From: Papaver somniferum | Lineage: Eukaryota > Streptophyta > Magnoliopsida > Ranunculales > Papaveraceae | Reading direction: 5' to 3' | Length of the DNA stretch: 64,000 nucleotides | Assembly (NCBI RefSeq): GCF_003573695.1 | Contig: NC_039360.1 | Span: 61,660,815-61,724,814 of the forward strand | In this document: positions 44,401 to 54,913 of the stretch, piece after piece | How positions within the stretch are numbered: position 1 is the first letter of the stretch | Layout of the letters: the number at the start of each line of letters is the position of its first letter | Program-made: the position numbers and the translations under genes | The notes under the pieces: generated by a model | The model's input: the letters and a program-made list of their open reading frames with translations, nothing else | The model's database searches: none | What the model was told of the DNA's origin: nothing

Positions 44401-45398
44401 TTCGATCATGCAATCAGAGTAATGAGATAATATAGTTATTGCTATTCCATGAGATCAAGCCGTGGATTCGATCATAGAATCAGAACAATTGTTTATTGCC
44501 ATTCTGTAGGACCAGTCACAGATTCGACCATGGAATAGGAGCAATTGTTATTGCCATTCTATGGGACCAGTCGTGGATTCGACCATGGAATAGGATCAAT
44601 TGTTATTGCCATTCCATGGGACCAGTCGTGGATTCGACCATGGAATAGGATCAATTGTTATTGCCATTCCATGGGACCAGTCGTGGATTCGACCATGGAA
44701 TAGGAGCAATTGTTATTTCCATTCCATGGGACCAGTCCTGGATTCGACCATGGAATAGGATCAATTGTTATTGACATTCCATGGGACCAGTCGTGGATTC
44801 GACCATGGAATAAGAGCAATTGTTATTTCCATTCCATGGGACCAGTCGTAGATTCGACCATGGAATAGGAGCAATTTTTATTGCCATTCCATGGGACCAG
44901 TCGTGGATTCGACCATGGAATAAGAGCAATTGTTATTGCCATTCCATGGGACCAGTCGTGGATTCGACCATGGAATAGGAGCAATTGTAATTAGGAATAA
45001 TTAACTTTGTGGCTCTATACTAGCAGAGCAAGCTGTCTAGGAGCACTAATTATCCCGATATGAGCTTTTCGGTAAGTCATATCCTTTAGATAGTCAGGGT
45101 AAACTCGTTGTTTGTTCCTGAAGACGTTATCGCTCTATACTAGCAGAGAAAGCTGTCTAGGAGGCGTCCATCTCGTGATACTATATAGAAATAATCACTG
45201 AAAGTGTTCAGTATTCATGAGATATGCCGTTGTCCAGTCGTGAGACTACATATCTACATGTACTCTGAGAGAAAGTACTCTCCGTTGAGAATTCGATGAG
45301 AGACCCGTGTCTCAATACTCACGTCTGATTGTTGTATCAGAGCTTCGTATAATTATGAGTTTGCGATTTTATCCCTTGTCGAAAATCCACCATCTACA
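41470..45398 (-). repeat. 5' LTR of the Tat-like element
   Basis: About 3.93 kb and closely matching 31526-35438, including the same nine-unit 55 bp array (44508-44995) and the GC cassettes. Confidence 0.9.
44508..44995 (-). repeat. 55 bp hairpin tandem array, 5' LTR
   Basis: Nine units of 55 bases, the same unit and count as at 34548-35035. Individual units differ slightly, but each keeps the ATTCCATGG / CCATGGAAT arms or a one-base variant. Confidence 0.85.
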
Positions 45399-46140
45399 CC
45401 ATGTATTAGAATTTCTCTTGAATACTTATTTTGGTTCAAATGATATGATATTATGAGAATGAAAGAATGAATGAAAGAGATGACAGAAACGAAAATATGA
45501 ATGAGAGAATAAAGAAACGCGAACATTTCGCAGAAACAAAGAGTCGCGAAAATTTCGCAGAAACGCGAATAAAATTTCGCAGATAGGGGCGAACCTTTAT
45601 GGCGTAAAACCTAATTCGCGAATACAATTTCGCAAGAGAAAAATGTAAGACCTAAAGTACGTCATATAAGGGGGTACATGTTGCATGGCTCAGGGAAAGG
45701 CTACACCGCCATCAGAACCTGAGTCATGGAGATTTGGGGTCAATAAAGCCCATCCGGGAGAGGCACCTTGGATTCTCAGCTTAAGCTTATGACTTAGGTT
45801 GAGCGACTAAGGTAATAAGGACTCTCCCAAGGAGTGCAGAATCTGACCAAGTCGCCGAGGTACACGGTTGAGTCAAGAGTGCCAGGGGCGTCTGGAGCGT
45901 GCCTTGCCATTCTTGACAACTTATACTGCACTCGGCCCGAAGAAAACCCCACTTAGGGTGCAGTCTCGTAACCATAAACCCTATAGGTAAAAGGGATAAG
46001 AGGCTGCGAAAACAACTGGTTTTTGTTAAGAATGGATGGGAGGAGCTAACCTTGTATGGTAGAAGTACGCCTCCTTGAAGGGGCAACCAGGGGGGAGATA
46101 AGGGCGGCACCCTCCATTAGGGAGCTGATAAGTGTCTTAA

Positions 46141-46440
46141 GACGCAAATGTCATGAGGCTTTTTACTCGCAAGGGTATTAAGGCTTGTCATATTTGTGCA
46201 ACAATCCTGAAGAGGCAATAATACTAGAAAGATAAGACGAGATCAATGGGTCATTACATGAAAGTGTGAAGACGTCCTGCGATTTCGTCGCAAGACGGCA
46301 ATGTCATGGGACTTTATGTTCGCAAGAATATTTAGGCCTGTCATATTGTCGCAACAAAAATTCAAATAAAAGAGAGAGTTAAGGCAAGATCAATGGGTCC
46401 TTACATGAAAGTGTAAAGACGTCCTGTGATTTTGTCGCAA
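46141..46440 (+). repeat. Two-unit tandem repeat, about 150 bp
   Basis: Units 46141-46293 and 46294-46440 share CAATGTCATG, TCAATGGGTC and TTACATGAAAGTGT and end in TTGTCGCAA-like text. An old duplication with point changes. Confidence 0.75.
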
Positions 46441-46974
46441 TGACAAGAGGTGGAAAAATAAGACCTTTAACTAGGAAGGCAAAATAAGACCACATAAGAA
46501 GATGAGTAAGCAAATAAGCTTGCGAAAATGATTATATGTAAGAAAATAAGCTTGTGAATATGTACATGGAAATGAAATTAAGGCAGTGAAAATGCCGCAG
46601 ACTTGATATTATGATCATACTGTTATAAGATACTAATAGTGCAGGAAAGAGGAAAGAGGAAACACAAGTAAGAACTTGTGAAGAACAATAACTACACGAA
46701 GAGGAATGCATACACTAAATAAAAAGCCAGAGAAATGGAGAATGGAGGCAATTTAAAGCTACATCAATTTTAGACGGAAAAATGAGCTAAGTAACACAAA
46801 CCTTAACTATACATTGCAATAGATAAGCATTCTTATCATACAAGCATCATACTCGCATCATAAAAGCATTGCATAAGCATTTCGTGGCATAAACATCGCA
46901 TACACATTTCATAACATAATCATCACATAAGCATTATATTCGCACAAGTACTTTACAAAAATGCACGGAATAAT

Positions 46975-47150
46975 ATTGCAGAATTTCGCAATAATATCGC
47001 AGAAGTTAGCAGAATTATTCAGGATTACTCAGAATTTCACAGGATTATTCAGAATTTCACAAGATTATTCAGAACTTCGTAGAATGATTCAGAACTTCGC
47101 AGACTGATTCGAAATTTTGTAGAATGTGTCAGAATTTCGCAGAATGTGAT
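46975..47150 (+). repeat. Short tandem repeat of about 20 bp
   Basis: About eight degenerate units of the form ATTCAGAATTTCRCAGRATT. Confidence 0.7.
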
Positions 47151-47713
47151 TATTTCGAATTATGTGATTATCTCGCTAAATTATTTCACACAATTATAAT
47201 CAACTTGAAGAGATTATATTATCACATGAGCACAAAACATGAGACAGAGGCAAGATAAGAATGAAGAAACAATTCGCACATTCAACATTTTCTCAAGGAT
47301 TCTACCCTCATAGATAAAGAACAGAGGCAACTATGGATTACCAAGAAAAAATTTTATGTTCTTTATCTTCTCGGCAAGAATCACCAAAAATGGAGAAATA
47401 ATTTCGCATGAATAGAGGCAATACTTATTATTCTCATTCAAGGACGGATACTTCTTATACTTCTTCAAGGATACTTCATACTTCGCATACTTCAAAAGAT
47501 GATACTTCTTATTTACTTCGCAACATTCCGGAACTTCACAAAAGAATAGAGGCAAGTACGTACTCTTAAAGTCCAGTATTCTTTCGCGCGTTCTTTCATC
47601 AACAAAGATCAAAGACTACTCCAACAACACGTATCTCTCTCCAACAACTACAACAATGGATTTTTTTCCTGAAGATCGCTCTTCAAGCAATATTCAAGAA
47701 AAAAGAGGCAAGA

Positions 47714-48341
47714 TGTAGGATCAGAATTTCGCGACAACGATACGCTCGTGAAATTCTTAACAACGCATTACAAAAATGTTGCAGAGCACTTTGAGAAACG
47801 ACACAATATGTGATATTAGCTTAAACATAAGAAAAATGTAATAACTTTGCGAAGATTAGAAGATCTGCGAAATTAACATTTGTAAACTTGCGATATCATC
47901 GCAATCCATATCCGAAATTAGGGGAAATCTTAGTTGTATATGAGCTGTCATCCATTATGTAAATACCTATATAAAGAGAAAGGCAAGAGAGAGAAAGGAG
48001 GAGAATCAAAAAAAAAAGGAGAGAGACACTTTAGGGAGGACACATTCGTAGAGAAAGAGAAAGCAGAATTTGTATTATTATCTTCTTCTTCCTTCTTCAA
48101 CCAAGAGATCCAAATACTCATTAATGGAGTCTCAATTGTAATCCATATGTAATTACAAACAATCATAGTGAAGATCCCTAACCCCGTGGATGTAGATCAT
48201 ATTGATCGAACCACGTAAGTCTTGTGTCTTATTTTCTATTTTCATTATCTTTATCTTTATTTTCATATCAAATAAGTTTAGATCCAGAAATCATAGTCAT
48301 GATAATACAAGGGGTGTGTTGTAGGATTTCCTGCAACTACA
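47714..48341 (+). repeat. 3' LTR of the LARD-type element
   Basis: 628 bp, nearly identical to 27891-28520, followed by the CCTCT duplication. Confidence 0.9.
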
Positions 48342-48346
48342 CCTCT

Positions 48347-49159
48347 TTCAACCTTTTCAACTTGGCCGAGAAAACAAAAGGAGGCGCACCATATAATGGC
48401 AAATTCCAATTTTCCTCCACTAGCCGCATGAAAGTTGGATGAGATAACCACATCTTCTGAATTCTAAACGGTGCCCTAGTCGGCCTGGGATTCTCAAAAG
48501 CATACCCAAAAAGAGGAGAATGATCTGAGAAAATTCTAGGAAAGGCCTTACACCTCCAATTTTCATACTTGTAGATCCAAGCATCATTCACAACAGCTCT
48601 ATCATGTTTCGAAACAATTATCTCATTACCACTACGACAATTAGACCAAGTATATTTTTTTTCAATGGCATCAGCCTCAACCAGCCCATTGTCAGAAATC
48701 CAGCTTCTAAACTCATTCACATAAATTTCCTTAATTGGCCTACCACCCTTCTTCTCATCAAAGCGTAAAGTGGAATTAAAATCCCCCAACACCAACCAAG
48801 GAATATATATGAAGCATAAACCCAGTTGACGCCAAAGTCTCCTCCTTGCAACCGGATCACAAGAAGCATGAACAGTCGTGATGAAGTCTCCCGCAACATT
48901 CAAAGAAATAGCTTGCCTGGAGGAAGATAAAACATCCGGTCTTGGCTAAGAATTCCTCCACAAAACCCAAAGATTACCCTTTTCTCCATCCACTTCATTC
49001 GTAATAACATCTTCACAAAAAACTAATTTTAAGATCCTAACAAAACGCAAATTGCAGAAAACATGTGGTTCCGCAATACAAATTATGATATAGCTCAGTC
49101 AACTTGGACCTTGCACCATCTTTAGCCAAGCCTTGAGCATTCCAATAGAAGACCCGCAT
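48347..49159 (-). pseudogene. LINE ORF2 N-terminus: AP-type endonuclease
   Basis: Starts at ATG 49159-49157 with MRVFYWNAQGLAKDGARSKL, the usual start of a LINE endonuclease (WNxxGL). After a frame break near 48910-49080 it continues with PWLVLGDFNSTL (GDFN active-site motif), KKYTWSNCR and FSDHSPLFGY (SDHxP motif). This endonuclease nicks target DNA to start reverse transcription. The frame ends at the LARD insertion but resumes in phase at 27885. Confidence 0.88.
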
Positions 49160-51337
49160 TAAGAAACTGTATTATTAGAAGGGCTTGCCGAACCCTTTTC
49201 ATCATCTTTGCGAGTCCTACTTCTACCTCTTCTACCTATCTGACCTTCATCCTCAACTGGCTTGGATGTTGTATTAGTATTCTTCTTTTTAGTCGCAACT
49301 TTAACACCCTTATCCCCCTTCTTGGCCAGCGCATCTAACTTCTTTTTCAGCTTTTTCTTTCTTCAAACGATCTTCCTCATCTTTAGCAGCACCCCAATCT
49401 AATTTAGCAGTTTCAATATCCACCATTCCAGTAGATAATGCAGTTGCCAAAGGTTCATCTTCAGTAAAAATATTTCCAACCTCTTATTCCACCTCTTCAG
49501 TTCCAGTCTCAAACATATTTGAAGTCTCAAGAGGCTCCGTTATGTTAGCCTGGGCATTTCGTCTTGCTGTCTTAGTAGGGGAACTAAAACCATCTTCATC
49601 AGATGGCTCCATAATATAGTTTTTAGGTGGATCACCCGTAGCGAAAGATTCAATACGACCAATACCCCCGGATGGGAATACTCACCTTGCATCTTATCTT
49701 GTTGTGTCTCATAAATATGTACCTCAGCATGTTGCACCGCAACTAATTGTTCAGTTTGCTGCTCCTCAGCCAAAGCTTGCTTTTTCCGTTCCAAAATTAA
49801 ATTGCGCATATTTTGTAGCTTCGTCAATGCCACATCTTGCTCATGTTTTGCTAAATCCGCAGCCTTGGCCAAATCATTAGCAATTCGTTTTTTCTCATCA
49901 TAGTGTGCATAAAGCTCGACCTCCTCATTTTCCAAGTCTATTGCATCTGAAGCAGAAGTGCCACTCAGCGATGACTCATCTGCCAAGTTAGCAGCCGGAG
50001 CATGCATAGATTGCGCATCAGAGTCTTCAGGGTGCACAATTTCTTCATTCCGAGCAGTGTTGTCACCTGCCACACTAGTAGGTGGGCTTGGAATAATTGT
50101 GTGTGTGCCAGCAAAGTGACACCACCAATTTTCATGGGTTTTCCCTTTGGGACCTCATCAGCACCATTAACAGGCGGAATATCCGCAACCTTGCCATCCT
50201 CACCCGCATCTTCTTCTATACCATCATCCTCCTTACCACCATCTTTTCCATCTTTGCCATCTCCTTTGTCAGGCGAATTTTCACCTCCATTAGGCTTTGG
50301 CGGATCTTCCTTGTTGTATTTCCTAAGATTCCAATATTTTAATTCATCCATCCTAGCGTGGAGAACCTTTCTCTTCTCCTCATCTTCTTCAACATCAAAT
50401 TGTCTTTTAATTTCATTGTACTTTTTAGTTCTACAATTGTTTTCAACATGCCCAACGGATTTGCAATACTTGCAAAATTCTGGCATATTTAAAATTTCAT
50501 AATCAAGGTGAAAACCTACAGCCAAATCCTCATCATAGACAACAATCTTCTCAAGCGGTTTAGAGAAATAAATGTCTATAAGAACCGCAGCAAAATAAAC
50601 AAATTCATGCTTTAGGGTTCTCGTATCCACACAAACCGGTTTTCCAAGACTACGTGCAACCCTAAAAAGAATTTCTTCTTCCCAATATTCAAGTCGTAGC
50701 TTCTTAAAACGAACCCAAATAACTGCCCTTTTGATCGACTCCGCTTCTGGATTGAACATATGCGTCCATGGTTGCACTTTCAATTGTTGATCCTTAACTT
50801 TCCAAGGACCTTCATAACTTATTCTCTTACGATCAGCTTCATTATACAGTTTGATAACAAAATATACTCTAACCCAAGGGATGAATTGAACCTCACCTGA
50901 TAACTTCCATAACTTGCATAAAATCTGTTTAAATTCATCAAACTTCACACCTAGGGTTTTAAAATCAAAACGGCCAACAAGACTGAATTTCCAGATTTCT
51001 TTTGACCTAGTAATAACATATTTTGGAATTTTAATCACAATCTCACCTGTAGAAGCTCGAACTGGAGGATGTGATAGAGATTCTGCATCAATACCTGACA
51101 TAACATGGGTGTGCTTCTTCAATACATTGCATACGACTGAATTCCTGATTCAGTCCGCGTAGTAGTCGCACCATTAATGGAATTTTCTTGTTCGCGCAAA
51201 TTAGAGTTTCCGGATTTTGGCACATAAGCTTGCCTAGTCCGTGATTGTGATCGATTTCTATTCCTAATATGGTTTTGTCTAGCAGAACCGCGTGAATGAT
51301 CACCACGATCTGGTGGAACAAGATGATTAAGCGCCAT
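49159..51337 (-). pseudogene. LINE ORF1, RNA-binding protein
   Basis: ATG at 51337 opens MALNHLVPPDRGDHSRG. After a shift near 51120, a long frame (51122-49965) contains a DUF4283-like region (WKFSLVGRFDFKTLG, YEGPWKVKDQQLKVQPW, VWVRFKKLRLEYW-like) and a zinc knuckle CKYCKSVGHVENNC. A coiled-coil-like, charged region follows (50073-49540). The last part, in another frame, ends in RRGRSRTRKDDEKGSASPS. The final TAA overlaps the ORF2 start in TAATG. ORF1 proteins coat the LINE RNA. At least two or three frameshifts disable it. Confidence 0.85.
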
Positions 51338-51456
51338 TGAAAGACGCAAAATCAAAGAAACGAGCAAGAACGCGTGAGAAAAAACAAAGGAGAGAAAACC
51401 GGAGCTAGCCAGCCAAACCCTAGGTTTCCGAATTTTTTTTATAAAATTAATATGTA

Positions 51457-51907
51457 CACTACAACAAAAAGGAGATGGTGCACCAACCGACGACTTCTTC
51501 GGCAAAATCTGTCCCGAGGGAAATGGACGGTTATGGTAGCGTTCTCAACATCGAGATTATAAATGGGGTAAAGTGGGGCCAGTGCACCTGTGAGTGGCGG
51601 GATTTCTCGCGATAAAAGTTTCGGTCAAACTATCATTTCCGACAACAAAGTGTCACACATTTTGGCACTGTAAATAATACAAATAAGCCCGGTGAACAGT
51701 TGGAGTGAAAGACAGAAGTAAAAGTTTGCATATACACGAGAAGGATGAAAAAGTTTATTGTCAAATTAGGGTGCAGAACTGCATCCGCCGACTTCAAGAT
51801 TTATAAACACCGGAGGCCTGAGAAGCTGTCATGTCAAAGATAATGCCCGGTTTATCCCTCTCTTCGGATTAGCTCCATTGCATAATATTACTATTATTAA
51901 TCCTTTG
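51457..51907. other. Possible CACTA transposon terminus
   Basis: Right after the LINE duplication the sequence reads CACTACAACAAAAAGGAG, a form seen at CACTA (En/Spm) ends. It is followed by CCGACGACTTCTTCGGC-like subterminal words. No matching inverted end was found in the window, so this may be a fragment or chance. Confidence 0.3.
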
Positions 51908-51910
51908 TAA

Positions 51911-52502
51911 GGCTAAGTCCTATGGTCTTCTAATTTAGCAGCTAGATTAGCAGTCCACGTCAGCTAGGAAAACCTCCTAAATCCTATGGTATTGCTAATC
52001 TAGCAATGAAACGCTGAATGAAATAGCGCTGAGCTCTTAATGGTAACGCGGAAAACCCAAACGATGAACCAAACAGCACTAATGAATTTCATTATTTTCA
52101 TTTTCATCTTCTCTCTCTTCCCCCATATCCTATCACACCCTACCACGTCTTTCTCTCTCTCTCCACCACACTCTCTCCCACGTGCTTTCTCTTTCCCTTT
52201 CCATTCCAAATATATAAATATCCAAAACAAAAAAATAAAGTACCCTATCACATCCTCTCTCTCTCTCCATCACATCCTTATCTCTCTCCATCAGAATTTC
52301 ATAACTAAAAGAAATGAAAATATCAAGCGCTGAACCGTTCAACGTAGGATCAGTTTCAACCTCGTTGCTAGTTGAACTGCGTGCAAATGGTAGGAAAGAA
52401 AACTAGCAAGTGCAAGTGTTAACTTTTAAACCACACTTTTTATTTGATTTGCAACACTTTTTGGCCAATCTAGCAGTTCGATCTAGCCCATAGAGATTAG
52501 CC
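51911..52502. mobile_element. Tourist-like MITE, 592 bp
   Basis: Flanked by TAA on both sides (51908-51910 and 52503-52505). Left end GGCTAAGTCCTATGG and right end CCATAGAGATTAGCC form terminal inverted repeats. Similarity extends inward to about 38 bases (GCAGCTAGATT against ACTGCTAGATT). A 3 bp TWA duplication with ends starting GG fits the PIF/Harbinger-derived Tourist group. The interior holds CT-rich simple sequence and no transposase; the open frames at 52000-52342 look spurious. Confidence 0.78.
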
Positions 52503-52505
52503 TAA

Positions 52506-52927
52506 GAATAGGGGTGAAAGGGTACCAAAGAAAGTAGGGGACAAGAACAATGAAAATATATATCCCACAACCAATTTAGAGATGCCAAAGAGCCAAGTTT
52601 ATCCATTCGGAGCTTAAAGAAACAGACGTGCAATCTCAAAGATCTCAAAGTGTGACTTCAGATAACCCCAAGAAACTGATACTCAATACTGAAGAGTTAA
52701 TTACCTGACAGAGAGACATCTCACATCAAGGATTAGAGGATAAAAATAATATCACACAATTGAATAGAAAAAGAACTAGACCAAAGACTACCATTGACGA
52801 AATTCTACACACAGGCTAAGAAGGCACCAACAAATTCTGACTATTCTGGTGACTTTCTTAGCAGATGACTTTCCTGAGGGGGAAGCATTTGTTTTGGTTA
52901 TTCTGTTAATTTTATATTGACATTCAG
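52506..52927. other. Unassigned sequence upstream of the RDR exon
   Basis: No clear coding frame. It is probably intron or decayed gene sequence of the RNA-dependent RNA polymerase, ending in a good acceptor (TTTTATATTGACATTCAG). Confidence 0.4.
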
Positions 52928-53140
52928 AGAAGATCATTTGTTTACAAGCATTCTGGGTTGCACTTTGGTGATATCCATGTTATGAAGGCTGTATATGTGA
53001 AAGAATTGGAGGATTTCATCGGGCAATCAAAATAGCCAAATAACGGTATTTTTCCGACTAAAGAGACAAGGTTTATAGCCGACGAAATTGCAAATAGGGA
53101 TTTTGATGGAGACACATATTGGGTATCTAGAAATACAATG
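52928..53140 (+). pseudogene. RNA-dependent RNA polymerase exon, gamma-clade type, with in-frame stop
   Basis: Between a good acceptor (ending 52927) and a donor (GTTAGT at 53141) lie 71 codons. They include SGLHFGDIHVMKAVYVKELE, then FPTKETRFIADEIANRDFDG and DTYWVSRN. The HFGDIH and ADEIANxDFDGDxYWVSRN phrases are diagnostic of plant RNA-dependent RNA polymerases. DFDGD (53099-53113) rather than DLDGD is the form known in the RDR3/4/5 (gamma) clade. The Asp residues bind catalytic metal. A TAG at 53033-53035 interrupts the frame. Neighbouring exons are missing: a copia LTR starts 74 bases downstream. Such enzymes copy RNA into double strands for silencing, though the gamma clade is poorly understood. 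Confidence 0.82.
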
Positions 53141-53214
53141 GTTAGTTGTGTTCTCTTCACTGTTAATTATCTGGCAGGATTTCCTGAAAACAAATCACAC
53201 AAATAAGAATTATA
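53141..53214 (+). other. Intron remnant after the RDR exon
   Basis: Starts with the donor and contains a possible acceptor (TATCTGGCAG), then a few codons (DFLKTNHT-like). It is cut by the copia LTR at 53215. Confidence 0.35.
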
Positions 53215-53626
53215 TGTTGGAGAAAAATGAGCTTTTGGCTTAAATGCTTGGTCTTGCTGTGATTTGATCTTAGGACCTAAGGGTTCTATGGGTGCTCACT
53301 CATTTCTTTGAGTGAATGAATCTCTTTAGTCCACATTAGGTACACTAGAGAAGGATCTCCGCTATATAACCATATTCCTATGAAAGATACATGGTCCAAC
53401 CCATGAAATCTGCGCATACACCATGCATAAAGTCTTGAGTCTACTCGATATTATTTGCTAGTTTTTCTTTAGGAACTTAATTCCAAAAGTAATTTCTTTA
53501 AGTGTTTTATTTATAGGAGAATTCCAATAGTCTGTGATTCTTCCCTCATCAAGTTGTTTTTATTCAGTTCTTTACATATTATTTTGATACATCTAACGTG
53601 TTGTTAATTGTTGCAAGATTCCAACA
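53215..53626 (+). repeat. 5' LTR of the second copia element
   Basis: 412 bp with ends TGTTGGAGAAAAATG and GATTCCAACA. The partner LTR is not in the window, so the limits rest on the terminal motifs and the position of gag. Confidence 0.65.
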
Positions 53627-53656
53627 ATCTTAACACATTAAAAATCCTTGCAACAA

Positions 53657-54333
53657 TGTCAATAAAGATCGACGTTGAAAGACCACAGAAGTTTAACGGA
53701 AAGAAGATTCAAGTGGAAGAATTATTATGCACCAAAGACAAGAACTTTTCATCTGCGAGGGACATGACTAATAAGGCTCATATGTCCGAACACAAGTCTT
53801 CCAAAGCTGGAAAATATGACAATAACAATCGCAACTCGAAACATGGTCCTCACAAGAAAGGTATGTTTCGTAACCAGAATCTAGCATTATTAAGGGTCCT
53901 TGTTGGGTGTGTGGAAGTAGTGGTAATATGGCAAGTCACTGTAGAAAACGTAAGGATTAGAAGAATAATGCTAACTTGGTTGAGAAGAACAAAGATGAGT
54001 TTTATGTTGTGGTGTCTGAAGTTAATTTAGTGACCAATGTGATGGACTGGTGGGTAGACTCTGGAGCTACCAAGCATGTATGTGGGAACAAAGACCTGTT
54101 CGCCTCCTATCAGAAGGTAGGGAATAGCGAGAAACTCTATATGACTAATTCATCTGCATCAGAGGTTGCAGGAAAGGGAAAGGTCGGTCTGAAGCTCACA
54201 TCTGACAAGACTCTCACAACGAATGAAGTTCTTCATGTTCCAGACATTTTCCAAAAACTTGTTTCTTGTTATGTTTTAGATGATAAGGGTTTTAAAGTTA
54301 CAATTGAGTCTGGAAAAGTTGTAGTAACTTAAG
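53657..54333 (+). pseudogene. Second copia: Gag remnant and protease
   Basis: ATG at 53657 opens MSIKIDVERPQKFNGKK, but most of the capsid domain is missing. A zinc knuckle is present in another frame as CWVCGSSGNMASHC, with Asn where the family has the first His. The protease (53976-54332) has the active site in WWVDSGATKHVCGN and then KGKVGLKL and EVLHVPDI, as is usual. The frame ends at the Ty3 insertion. Confidence 0.82.
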
Positions 54334-54913
54334 TGATAGACGCATTTATGTGTCTAATTTGTCCTCAATGTTTTGTATTGTTAGTACTCGTTTTCGTCCT
54401 TACTATGGTGTTTTGTGTGTTTGTAGGTATATTTTGGAAATAAATATTGTTGGAAAATTTGGCTCGAAAAGTTGCTCGGAGCACCCCCCGGAGGACAATT
54501 ATTATACGGACGCCCACTTTTGCTAAGGGTCACCCTTATTCTCAGCACCCACGGCTATAAGTAGCCCAAATTAATCCATAACACCCATCTTCTCCGTTTG
54601 AAACTGGTTTTTGGCGGGAAAAGATATTTTTAGAAAACAGATTTTCAGTTCGTGATTTGGAGGGGTTATAGTGTGATTCAATGGCTAAAATTTTATGGGA
54701 AGACTTGATTGAGCATAACAGACGTGGTATGGTTGATTGTTTCGGTTAAATTTGGCTAGATAACTCGCAAGAAAAAAACAGGACTACACATCAACGGGAG
54801 ATGTGTTTCACGGGATTGGACGTGTTCTCCTGTGCATGGCGTGAGATAGAAGTGTGCATAACTACATCTGAGGCGTGTACATGACGAATTGGAGCGTGCT
54901 GGAAGAAGTTTTT
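54334..54913 (+). repeat. 5' LTR, first part, direct orientation
   Basis: Matches 56950-57529 closely. It ends at GAAGAAGTTT, followed by a T/A run that marks the inversion breakpoint. Confidence 0.85.

Larger units (their letters stand above)
31526..45398 (-). mobile_element. Tat/Ogre-like Ty3 element, 13.9 kb with 3.9 kb LTRs
   Basis: Perfect duplication CCATG (31521-31525 and 45399-45403). LTRs are 31526-35438 and 41470-45398, with ends TGTAGATGG and CCATCTACA. Sense is minus: a primer-site phrase TTGGCGACCACAGTGGG beside the right LTR, broken gag, a zinc-knuckle-like piece and a protease. Then 3.7 kb without recognisable reverse transcriptase or integrase leads to a purine tract (GCAGGGGACTTAA) at the left LTR. 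The very long LTRs, the primer-site phrase and the gag type point to the Tat lineage. It inserted into the LARD-type element. Confidence 0.88.
45404..47713 (+). other. LARD internal region, 3' part
   Basis: Continues 28521-31520. It is non-coding and rich in TTCGCAGAA words. It contains a two-unit tandem repeat (46141-46440) and a run of roughly 20 bp units (46975-47150), then the purine tract before the 3' LTR. Confidence 0.65.
27891..48341 (+). mobile_element. Large non-autonomous LTR element (LARD type), split by a Tat-like element
   Basis: LTRs 27891-28520 and 47714-48341 begin TGTAGGATCAG and end GCAACTACA. They are flanked by a perfect duplication CCTCT (27886-27890 and 48342-48346). 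A primer-site-like phrase, TTTTGGCGCTAGAAACAC, follows the 5' LTR, and a purine tract (GAAAAAAGAGGCAAGA) precedes the 3' LTR, giving plus orientation. About 5.3 kb of its own internal sequence (28521-31520 and 45404-47713) is purine-rich, full of GCGAA words, and has no gag or pol. It is therefore non-autonomous. It sits inside LINE ORF2 and was later split at 31526. Confidence 0.88.
24545..51436 (-). mobile_element. Plant LINE (L1 type), split by a 20.45 kb insertion
   Basis: Direct repeats TTTTATAAAATTAATATG at 24527-24544 and 51437-51454 bracket the element, an 18 bp target-site duplication. The minus-strand 3' end has an A-rich tail (AAATAAGAAAAAAAAG) against the left repeat. The order on the minus strand is ORF1 (51337 to 49159), then ORF2 with endonuclease (49159 to 48347), and after the inserted element reverse transcriptase, zinc-finger and RNase H (27885 to 24645). 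Without the insertion it is about 6.4 kb, normal for a plant full-length L1-type LINE. Several frameshifts make it inactive. Confidence 0.92.

Noticed and set aside
34548..44995. CRISPR array
   Set aside because: The 55 bp units are contiguous repeats without unique spacers, lie in plant LTRs and have no cas genes.
45787..46110. 107-residue minus-strand open frame rich in Leu, Pro and Ser
   Set aside because: It reads antisense through purine-rich LARD sequence, and the composition explains it.
52000..52342. Arg/Glu-rich minus-strand and Ser/His-rich plus-strand open frames
   Set aside because: Both translate the CT-rich interior of the MITE.
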